A stretch of DNA of 64,000 bases from Gammaproteobacteria bacterium (GTDB taxonomy: Bacteria > Pseudomonadota > Gammaproteobacteria > S012-40). The translations under genes and the position numbers were made by a program. Where the stretch lies: positions 209,313 through 273,312 of the forward strand of contig JAOUMY010000004.1 of the NCBI GenBank assembly GCA_029881255.1. The letters are read 5' to 3'. Every line of letters starts with the position of its first letter. The stretch's first letter is position 1. Below, piece by piece: positions 36,449 through 43,667 of the stretch. The notes beneath the pieces are model-generated. The model was not told where the DNA came from. It saw only the letters and a list, made by a program, of their open reading frames with translations, and searched no databases.

Positions 36449-36941
36449 ATTTCACCAATTCGCCGTCTTTGATAAGGACCGGTGTTCCCGCTGGAACGGT
36501 ATCAAACAATGTGATCACGTCTTTATTACGCATTTTGACGCAACCGTGAGAGGAGGGAATACCCATCTCATCCTCATCTGGACAACCGTGTATATAGACA
36601 TAGCGACGCATGGTATCAACGTCACCCAGGCGATTAAATCCAGGTTCCAGACCGCTAAGCCACATAATACGCGTTAAGATCCAGTCGCGTTTTGGATGGA
36701 GTTCGCGCATGGATGGCGTATATATTTCCCCGGTCGGACGACGTCCAACGAATACCGTATTAGGCGCGGCCCCGGCGCCTACTTTTGCGCGTATGATATG
36801 TCGGCCGCGAGGGGTTTGTTCACTACCGAATTTTTCGCCCACGCCTTTTTTACCTGTAGCGATTCGAAATGTTTTGTGAACCGACTCGTTCAAGAAAAGT
36901 GTGAGTGTTTGATTGGGAACGTCAACTTCGATGCGATACAT
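36447..36941 (-). CDS. L,D-transpeptidase (YkuD domain)
   Basis: Protein of 164 residues from ATG 36941 with a GGTGGAAG ribosome site; GTG 36953 would add four residues. It is essentially one YkuD domain: RIEVDVPNQTLTLF strands, then RRYVYIHGC and IPSSHGCVKM, giving His118 and nucleophile Cys134. Such enzymes form 3-3 cross-links or attach proteins to peptidoglycan. No signal peptide is visible, which is odd for an enzyme that acts on the wall. Either it uses a cryptic export route or the true start lies elsewhere. Confidence 0.88.
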   Translation of the reverse strand: MYRIEVDVPNQTLTLFLNESVHKTFRIATGKKGVGEKFGSEQTPRGRHIIRAKVGAGAAPNTVFVGRRPTGEIYTPSMRELHPKRDWILTRIMWLSGLEPGFNRLGDVDTMRRYVYIHGCPDEDEMGIPSSHGCVKMRNKDVITLFDTVPAGTPVLIKDGELVK

Positions 36942-37101
36942 CACTTCCACCACTGCTTTCCCGCAAAACGTCTTCGTGAAAGACGGAGATGGCGTTGCAC
37001 AGGTTGGGGTTTATTGACGTCAAACGGGTAGTGGCGATGGTTCGGTAATTTGCGCTTATCGTGTAAACAATCAACCGACAATTCTCTCAAGCATTGTATA
37101 G

Positions 37102-37572
37102 TCACGACCAGTCCTTATAGGGATGTTTGACCAAACAAACATTGTAGTAACGAGTATCGTGCGAGACATCTTCACCTGCCCAATCGGGTACAGAAAACGT
37201 TTCCTGTTCATCTTCTAATTCTATCTCGGCAACGACCAATCCTGCATTGTCACCCTCAAATACATCCACTTCCCATGTGTTACCTTCAAATTCGACAAAG
37301 TGTCGGACCTTCTCGATAAGGGGTTTGCGACACAATTGATCTAACATCTCCTCGGCATCCGATACGGGAATTTCATATTCGTATTCGTGTCGCTGAATTC
37401 CAAGCGTGGCGCTCTTGATATTCAGAAACGCGCGGTCATTTTCGAGGCGCACACGTATCGAGGCCTTGTCATCGTTTCCCATATAACCCTGACGGAAACG
37501 GGACGAAGCAGTGGCCTGTGCTTTCCAGCCATCATGGATTACGGTAAATTTACGTTCTATCTCTTTTGCCAT
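37102..37572 (-). CDS. CYTH-domain protein
   Basis: A 156-residue protein starting MAKEIERKFTV, with the ExExK signature of CYTH (CyaB/thiamine-triphosphatase) enzymes. These act on triphosphates or inorganic polyphosphate with Mg2+ inside a beta tunnel. Supporting basic strands are FRQGYMG, ASIRVRLENDRAFLNIKSAT and HFVEFEGNTWEVDVFEG, plus the GLVVAEIELEDE acidic strand. ATG 37572 gives the family N-terminus; 37614 and 37584 are in-frame alternatives. Single-domain bacterial members are often tripolyphosphatases, so adenylate cyclase activity should not be assumed. Confidence 0.9.
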   Translation of the reverse strand: MAKEIERKFTVIHDGWKAQATASSRFRQGYMGNDDKASIRVRLENDRAFLNIKSATLGIQRHEYEYEIPVSDAEEMLDQLCRKPLIEKVRHFVEFEGNTWEVDVFEGDNAGLVVAEIELEDEQETFSVPDWAGEDVSHDTRYYNVCLVKHPYKDWS

Positions 37573-37652
37573 GCGATCAACCATGAGGTATTCAAACTGC
37601 CTGTATGGTAGCACAGGCCTAGAGCGGCGAAAATTCGACTAGTAGAAAAGAT

Positions 37653-38048
37653 ATGCAATTTCAAGACTCATCAGAACCCGTCCGTCTGGATAAATGGTTG
37701 TGGGCGGCGCGTTTCTACAAGACACGTTCTCTGGCGACTGAAGCCATCAGTGGCGGTAAGGTGCATGTGGATGGCGATCGCGTGAAACCGAGCAAGAAAG
37801 TCGGGCTGGGCGCCAAGCTGGAGATTACGCAAGGTGAATTTGTCACCATTGTAACGGTGAAACGCCTACTGGAAAAACGTGGACCGGCGAGCGTCGCGTT
37901 AACCATGTATGAGGAAACAGAAGAAAGTCGTGTTAAACGCGAAGCGCTGCAGCAACATCAAAAATACACGCGTATGGGTTTACAGAGCGAGGGACGACCG
38001 GATAAAAAAGGGCGACGTCAAATTCGCCGTATGAAATATGGTGATTAG
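37653..38048 (+). CDS. hslR: Ribosome-associated heat-shock protein Hsp15
   Basis: A 131-residue S4-domain RNA-binding protein; Hsp15 binds 50S subunits carrying blocked nascent chains and helps recycle them. The S4 motif is RLDKWLWAARFYKTRSLATE and GGKVHVDGDRVKPSKKV (about 11-47). A basic C-terminal tail (GRPDKKGRRQIRRMKYGD) is typical. The stop codon overlaps that of the convergent FadL-like gene by four bases. Confidence 0.93.
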   Translation: MQFQDSSEPVRLDKWLWAARFYKTRSLATEAISGGKVHVDGDRVKPSKKVGLGAKLEITQGEFVTIVTVKRLLEKRGPASVALTMYEETEESRVKREALQQHQKYTRMGLQSEGRPDKKGRRQIRRMKYGD

Positions 38049-39295
38049 TAAGAGTATCCGGCAGACATAAACGCTGTCAGACTGACACTGCTTACAGGCT
38101 GAACATCCGTACTACTGCCGATAATCTGAGCCATACCTTTGCCTATAGAGCCGTTTAGGCCGATAGTAAGTGAGGATGAGCGGGTAAAGCTGCTTACACT
38201 CATACTACCCCCATACATATCGATGTGTTCCTGAAAGTAGTATGCGCCTGGAACGTTCATTTCTGGTGTATTGGCGAAGTTTGTATAGGTACCGAGGCGT
38301 ACAGCGAGTGTATCGTTTAGATAGAGCTCCATACCTCCGGCGAAATTTATCGTGGGTTTGGCGTAATTGATGGGAGAATAGTAGTTGATGCTGCCCGTGA
38401 GTAATAGTGCGCTATTGACAAACCACGTTCCTCCCAGTCCAACTTCGAACGGAAACATTCGATCCGATGTGTAGGCACCTTTTTGACGGATTAAGACACC
38501 CTTTGCACAACTTTCGCTATCAGTGAGACCTTGATAAGTGCTCGCGCAGGAGTCTTGTCTTTTTAATGATGAATGGACTAAGGATGTCGCGGAAAAAGTG
38601 AGTCCCAGACTGACTTTGTCTAGAGGCGTATACATGATTCCAATTATAGGTTTATAACCATATTCTTCCGTGGCGAAATAACCATTTTCCCAGTGAAATT
38701 CGTTTGCATCTGTAAATTCGAATATCTGATTGAAAATTTGCTCCTGTTCTCGTGCATAGGCATAAATTGTCATGCCTAAGGAAAGATTTTTGGTGATAAA
38801 CCTGGCGTAAGATGGGCCGACCACATAGGTTTGATCCTGATTGTTAAAATTTATCGTGAATTTGTCGTTTACACCGGGAATGTTTAAAAATGTCTGGTCC
38901 TGATCTTCCAATGCGGAGTCTATTACCGCGTAGGAAAAACCCAGGGTTCCACCCGCAAACGGTTGTGTAACGCCAAAAAAATTAGGAACTAACATAGTCG
39001 AAGTACGAACCCAGTCGGAGCCGCCCAATACGCCTTGATAGGCGGTGCGGGTAATGTGATAGGCGTTCATGCTCGCAGATAGATTGCTGCTATTGCTATA
39101 GACGATGCCAGATGGATTGTAATACAAACCAGACGGGTCATCGGATATTGCGATATAGGCTCCACCTAAACCGGAGGCGCGATCTCCGATCAGCATATTG
39201 TTGTAGTGGAATTCGTTAGACCAGGTCATACCCGGGCTTAAAAACTGTATGGACAGAACAATCAATAGCTGACGAAAATATTTACCGCGCAACAT
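38045..39295 (-). CDS. FadL/OmpP1-like outer-membrane protein
   Basis: Outer-membrane beta-barrel of about 416 residues from ATG 39295, with AAAGG nearby upstream. A signal peptide ends PGMTWSNEF. The mature N-terminus has GDRASGLGGAYIAISDDPSG and LYYNPSG, the FadL/TodX-type plug signature. The remainder alternates aromatic-polar strands as in 14-stranded barrels, and it ends SAGYSY. FadL proteins import long-chain fatty acids or other hydrophobic compounds. It is the last gene of the probable cyclase-SH3-M48 operon, overlapping the protease gene by 14 bases. Confidence 0.85.
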   Translation of the reverse strand: MLRGKYFRQLLIVLSIQFLSPGMTWSNEFHYNNMLIGDRASGLGGAYIAISDDPSGLYYNPSGIVYSNSSNLSASMNAYHITRTAYQGVLGGSDWVRTSTMLVPNFFGVTQPFAGGTLGFSYAVIDSALEDQDQTFLNIPGVNDKFTINFNNQDQTYVVGPSYARFITKNLSLGMTIYAYAREQEQIFNQIFEFTDANEFHWENGYFATEEYGYKPIIGIMYTPLDKVSLGLTFSATSLVHSSLKRQDSCASTYQGLTDSESCAKGVLIRQKGAYTSDRMFPFEVGLGGTWFVNSALLLTGSINYYSPINYAKPTINFAGGMELYLNDTLAVRLGTYTNFANTPEMNVPGAYYFQEHIDMYGGSMSVSSFTRSSSLTIGLNGSIGKGMAQIIGSSTDVQPVSSVSLTAFMSAGYSY

Positions 39296-40133
39296 ATTGT
39301 TGGAACCTTTTCGCGCCACGCGCGAGTTCTATATCGTTTAAACCTTCGCTTTCAAGTACGGCGTTTAGTGCATCCAGGCGTTCAGTTGTCGGAGGGTGTG
39401 TGCTTGATCGCAATGCACTGTTTTGTTCGCTAGCCTGTATTTCACGCTGTAAAAATCGCTTTAATGCAGATGGATCGTATCCGGTCTGTGCCAGTAGTAA
39501 TGTCGCTACCTGGTCTGACTCAAGCTCATCGCTATGTTTAAATCCTTTTTCCAGAAGTAGCTCCATCGCCTTGTCTACTGCCTGAAAGAATGCCACGCGG
39601 GCAGAGTCACTGGAGCCACCTATAATGCGTGTAACGCCACTGACAGTGGAGTCGTCTTTCCCTTTTATGTTGAATTCATTGACAATGTGTTTCTGTGTAA
39701 TATGCGCAATTTCGTGCGCAAGAACTGCCGCTAACTCAGACTCGTCCTTCATTAGCTTAATTGCGCCAAGACTGACAAATATGTATCCACCGGGTGTAGA
39801 GTAGGCATTGACTTTTTCCATATCGAGAACACCGAAGTGAAATTCTAATTCGGGGCGTCCACAGTTACGTGCCAGGCTTTTGCCTACCAGAGATACGTAG
39901 TGCGTAAGATTGTAATTGTCGTTTAGGGAAATGCCGCCAAGCAAGCGAGCGGCAATGGTTTGTCCGAATTCAATTTCTGCGACGACGTCGCTTTGCGTGC
40001 TTTCATCAAATGCTTTGTGGTGTGCGCGTGAACGAAAGTCACTGGCCTCGGCTCGGCTCAATGAAAATACATAGCACAACAGTGTGCTAAGCAGTATCAG
40101 TAGCGAGAAACTCAGGCGGCGTGGATGGTTCAT
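39282..40133 (-). CDS. M48-family periplasmic metalloprotease
   Basis: Zinc endopeptidase of the BepA/YfgC-like M48 class (283 residues). A signal peptide (LLILLSTLLCYVFSLSRAEA) is followed by the M48 domain. HEIAH at 140-144 (LAHEIAHITQKH) gives two ligands and the catalytic Glu, and KHSDELESDQVA supplies the third ligand. The C-terminus ends in SSTHPPTTERLDAL, the usual STHP segment. These proteases assist outer-membrane protein assembly or quality control. Position directly before a FadL-like barrel gene (14-base overlap) is suggestive. There is no TPR domain, unlike BepA. Confidence 0.92.
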   Translation of the reverse strand: MNHPRRLSFSLLILLSTLLCYVFSLSRAEASDFRSRAHHKAFDESTQSDVVAEIEFGQTIAARLLGGISLNDNYNLTHYVSLVGKSLARNCGRPELEFHFGVLDMEKVNAYSTPGGYIFVSLGAIKLMKDESELAAVLAHEIAHITQKHIVNEFNIKGKDDSTVSGVTRIIGGSSDSARVAFFQAVDKAMELLLEKGFKHSDELESDQVATLLLAQTGYDPSALKRFLQREIQASEQNSALRSSTHPPTTERLDALNAVLESEGLNDIELARGAKRFQQYVAR

Positions 40134-40159
40134 GCGAGTCCCTTCGCAAAATGATCAAT

Positions 40160-40642
40160 TTAATTTAACTCGGCCAGGAATAGCTCTACGTCATGGTCTG
40201 TAATGTCACTGGTTTCGACGCGAGTAAGTGCAGTGAAATTGGCGACATTCTTGTCAGACACACGAGCACGGCTTCCATCATCACGTAATCCACGAACCGC
40301 CGCAGTGGTTGAAACGGCTGAAGAGCGCATACGGGATTGTTGAATCAGATTGTCGTCACCTTTAGCGAGCAGGCTCACGCGCTTCATAGGTGGGTGTGGT
40401 GACACAGATAAACGTGATAACCAGCCGACTTGATCGCGATATTTCACTTTAAACCAGTTATTGGTTTTTTGAAGTGACACAACCTTCTGTCCCTTTGAAA
40501 TCTTTTCAAGTGATTTAGACTGAAACGAAGGTTCGGCAAACAGCTTCGCTCTGGCACTCAATATGTAAAGAAAGCTCTCTTCTGCCTGAGCCATTCCACC
40601 TGCCATCATGAGTGCAGCTGCTAGTAGTAATTGTTTCCTCAT
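40160..40642 (-). CDS. Bacterial SH3-domain protein, exported
   Basis: A 160-residue protein from ATG 40642, with GGGGGAAG just upstream; a longer frame from 40672 is rejected. A signal peptide ends GGMAQAEES. An SH3b domain (about 17-82) contains LSARAKLFAEPSFQSKSLEK and NWFKVKYRDQVGWLSRL. The remaining 80 residues are polar and have no known motif. SH3b domains bind peptidoglycan or proteins. It lies 26 bases before the M48 protease gene and 129 bases after the cyclase gene on the same strand. Confidence 0.87.
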   Translation of the reverse strand: MRKQLLLAAALMMAGGMAQAEESFLYILSARAKLFAEPSFQSKSLEKISKGQKVVSLQKTNNWFKVKYRDQVGWLSRLSVSPHPPMKRVSLLAKGDDNLIQQSRMRSSAVSTTAAVRGLRDDGSRARVSDKNVANFTALTRVETSDITDHDVELFLAELN

Positions 40643-40771
40643 TGTATCTTCCCCCACAGATTGTCTTTGCATCTGATAGAAGTGATCGGATAAAACGACA
40701 AAATCTTTATCTCTTAAAGAGCATAAACCGGACCGATTTTTAGTACGATTCTAAAACTTCCAACAAGACAA

Positions 40772-42982
40772 TCATTTAGTGGTCATTGTGTGGGAGCCGT
40801 CCCAATCATCTCCGGGTGGATTTTTTCGCAGCCAATTACATCTTTTTACCAATTCTTCGCTCACAGGATCATCTGAGAATTGCGACCAGATGGCTTTGGC
40901 TTTCTCCCAATCGCGTTTGAGGTAGGCCGCGAAGGCGTTTTCAGAGGCTTCTGCGGCGAGTTTGGCCTGCTTGAGATGTTCAGTCGAGCTGCGCTCTGGG
41001 TGAGCCAACGGACGATAGATGCGAATTGGATGTTGTTTTCCCTTTACCTTTACCAGGTCTAACATTTGACACGGCATGTCGACGCTCAGTCGTTGGTAGG
41101 TGTCTTCGGTAATGAGAATTTGACTATGGTAAGTTTTGGTTAGACCTTCGATACGTGAGGCGAGGTTAACGTTATCACCGATGATGGTGTAGTCGAGCTT
41201 GTTCTCAGAGCCAATGTTGCCAAGTATGGCGTCGCCGGTATGAATTCCAACACCAATTGCGATGGAGGGATACTGATTGGCCTGCAGCCATTTATTGACC
41301 TCCTGCAGACGATACAGCATGTCAACAGCAGCCAGGGTTGCACGATCCGCATGATTTTCGACTTTAATCGGCGCGCCCCAAAAAGCCATAATGGCATCGC
41401 CAATGAATTTGTCTATTGTGCCTTCATAGGTAAAGATTGCGTCTGTCATAGAAGAAAAGTAGTGATTAAGCATCTCCACTACTTTTTCTGGCGCGAGTTG
41501 TTCCGACATATTGGTGAAACTGCGTATGTCAGAAAAAAGAATCGAAATATTTTCCCGCGTTCCGACTTCGGCTTTGGCAAATTCCTCGTGATTGCTGACA
41601 ACAGTTTGTAGCACCGCAGGTGAAAGGTATTGCGACATCATGCGTTTGAACCGGCGTTTTTCCTTGCCCTCAGTAAACACCAGAACAGAGAATGCCAAAA
41701 CCCATGCGGCAACAATGGCAGTTGACGGCGCTGCCATCTCCAGTACCCATCCATGTTGAAACGCAAAATAGGCAGCTGAACCAAATCCAAGCAATATCCA
41801 GGCAGGGTTTGCATTCTTCGCCCAGCTACTACGCGGCATAAGCGAGCCTATGCTCGTCAGAATGGCGAGAAGAATAACCAGTAGCAATGTAAAAATGCGA
41901 TTGGGTGGCGTCAGGAAATCCTGATTCAAAATACTACTGGCGATGGACGCATGTATCATCACACCGGGCAAACGTGCGTCTATAGGGGTGTGTTTTAAGT
42001 CTTCCAGACCCGCCGCGCTTGCACCAACGAATACTATTTTGTCTTCAAAGAGCGCAGGGTCAACCATTAAATTTTCGAGATCACCATTCTGAATCTGAAA
42101 CTGCGATGCAATAAGACCCGAGTAGGAATAAGCAGGATAGTTTTCATAAAATTTCACCCACATGTGTTCTCTTTCATCTACTGGAATCTTTAGATCGCCA
42201 AAGTGAATATTTCCACCACGACGTACAATGTTGGGTGGTAGTATCTGATCGACTACACTTGTGACAGAAAGCGCTGGATAGATTTGTTCACCATAACGGT
42301 GAAACAGTCTTGCGGTACGGTAAACACCGTCATTTTCGCTATTCATGTCAACGACACCGATACCGTTAGCGGCATCTGCGAGTTCTGGAAACGGCAAATA
42401 GAAAACATTATTGGAGGGTGTTTTAATATCGATATTTAAATTGGTCACATCGAACTGACTTTGATAGCGATTTTCAAGGGACAAACGTTGCGCAAATGAC
42501 GGAGGGATATCCTGGTTGAGCAAACCTTTGTTGACATCATCTTCCTTATCTACAACCAGACGCATCGCGTGGTAGACGTTTGGTAGAATATGCGTCGTCA
42601 GTACCAGACGCTGATCGTGTGGATTGATATCTTCCACTTTAGGGTTGAACAGGGCTTTTTCAAAAAACGTAATATCAAATAGGACCGCACGTGGATTACC
42701 CAATGACAGGAAATCGATTAAATCGGCATGTATCGATCGTGGCCATGGCCAACGACCAGCGACATCATCGAGCGCATTCAATGATGCATCGTCTATGAGC
42801 ACAACAGCGACTCTGTCATCAAGTTGAGTTCCTTTTTGCGTATATGTCATGCGCAAATCATAACTCCAGCCTTCAGGCAGATTGAGTAGGCCTGAATAGT
42901 AGCTCGCGAGCGTAAAAGCAATACTCAAGGCGGCAATGAGTAGCGCGCGATGCAATTTAAATTCAGTTTTTTCTCTCGCCAT
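40772..42982 (-). CDS. CHASE2-domain class III adenylate cyclase
   Basis: Membrane enzyme of 736 residues. After an N-terminal membrane helix comes a periplasmic CHASE2 sensor (about 40-345; DRVAVVLIDDASLNALD, GRWPWPRSIHADLIDFL). Three membrane helices follow (about 355-440), then a class III cyclase domain (about 475-645). Metal-binding aspartates lie in LFSDIRSFTNMSEQL and KFIGDAIMAFWGAP, and the substrate region is KLDYTIIGDNVNLASRIEG. The Lys and Thr there fit the class IIIb adenylate pattern and are not a guanylate pair. It likely heads the operon with the SH3, M48 and FadL-like genes. The ligand sensed is unknown. Confidence 0.9.
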   Translation of the reverse strand: MAREKTEFKLHRALLIAALSIAFTLASYYSGLLNLPEGWSYDLRMTYTQKGTQLDDRVAVVLIDDASLNALDDVAGRWPWPRSIHADLIDFLSLGNPRAVLFDITFFEKALFNPKVEDINPHDQRLVLTTHILPNVYHAMRLVVDKEDDVNKGLLNQDIPPSFAQRLSLENRYQSQFDVTNLNIDIKTPSNNVFYLPFPELADAANGIGVVDMNSENDGVYRTARLFHRYGEQIYPALSVTSVVDQILPPNIVRRGGNIHFGDLKIPVDEREHMWVKFYENYPAYSYSGLIASQFQIQNGDLENLMVDPALFEDKIVFVGASAAGLEDLKHTPIDARLPGVMIHASIASSILNQDFLTPPNRIFTLLLVILLAILTSIGSLMPRSSWAKNANPAWILLGFGSAAYFAFQHGWVLEMAAPSTAIVAAWVLAFSVLVFTEGKEKRRFKRMMSQYLSPAVLQTVVSNHEEFAKAEVGTRENISILFSDIRSFTNMSEQLAPEKVVEMLNHYFSSMTDAIFTYEGTIDKFIGDAIMAFWGAPIKVENHADRATLAAVDMLYRLQEVNKWLQANQYPSIAIGVGIHTGDAILGNIGSENKLDYTIIGDNVNLASRIEGLTKTYHSQILITEDTYQRLSVDMPCQMLDLVKVKGKQHPIRIYRPLAHPERSSTEHLKQAKLAAEASENAFAAYLKRDWEKAKAIWSQFSDDPVSEELVKRCNWLRKNPPGDDWDGSHTMTTK

Positions 42983-43120
42983 TGTAAGGATATATATCAG
43001 TTGACTATCAGCAAACAGATATCGGATTCAGCCAGGCAGCACTTAACCTTGCGAAGGACGTTGATTAAGTTGTGTTGTCTGGCGCCGATGTGAATTAAAG
43101 GGCAAACAGGCGTATAGGTA

Positions 43121-43546
43121 ATGCATATTTTATCGGCGGGCGTTGTTGTGGTTCACAATGTTGACGGTGAGTACCGTTATCTGTTGCTGCGCGCCTTTCA
43201 ACACTGGGATTTTCCCAAGGGTATGGTCGAGGCAGGAGAGTCTCCAATTGAGGCCGCAATACGGGAGGTGTGGGAGGAAACCACACTCCAGGAATTGCAA
43301 TTTCATTGGACGGAGCAGTACAAAGAAACAGGCCCCTATGGTAGGGGGAAGGTCGCTCGCTACTATATCGCTGAAACACTGACTGACAAAGTGGATTTAC
43401 CCATTAACCCGGCCCTTGGACACGCAGAACACGAAGAATTTCGCTGGGTTAGCTTTGAACAGGCCAAACAGTTGATCTCACCCCGGGTGCGTACAGTGCT
43501 TGAATGGGCTCATGACATCATCAAATATCACAATCCTCGCAACTAG
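43121..43546 (+). CDS. Nudix hydrolase, likely Ap4A hydrolase type
   Basis: A 141-residue Nudix protein. The box GMVEAGESPIEAAIREVWEE spans residues 34-53 and fits GX5EX7REUXEE, followed by Thr rather than the usual Gly. The N-terminal SAGVVVVHN and the DFPKG just before the box match bis(5'-nucleosyl)-tetraphosphatases. It starts at ATG 43121, divergent from the cyclase gene, and precedes the CheW-LysM gene by 121 bases. The substrate is inferred from family resemblance. Confidence 0.88.
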   Translation: MHILSAGVVVVHNVDGEYRYLLLRAFQHWDFPKGMVEAGESPIEAAIREVWEETTLQELQFHWTEQYKETGPYGRGKVARYYIAETLTDKVDLPINPALGHAEHEEFRWVSFEQAKQLISPRVRTVLEWAHDIIKYHNPRN

Positions 43547-43667
43547 ACGCCGAAAATCTGTGAGTTACGTCTTAAGATTCAATTCTAACCATCTATTCTC
43601 CATTAATTATTGGCAGATATAGCCGATAGTGGTGTTGAGAAACCCAAAACTATAACTATGTAAAACG

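Noticed and set aside
37102-37572. CYTH gene as a class IV adenylate cyclase that would add to the cAMP theme
   Set aside because: The short single-domain form and ExExK motif fit tripolyphosphatase-type CYTH proteins equally well or better, so cyclase activity is not supported.
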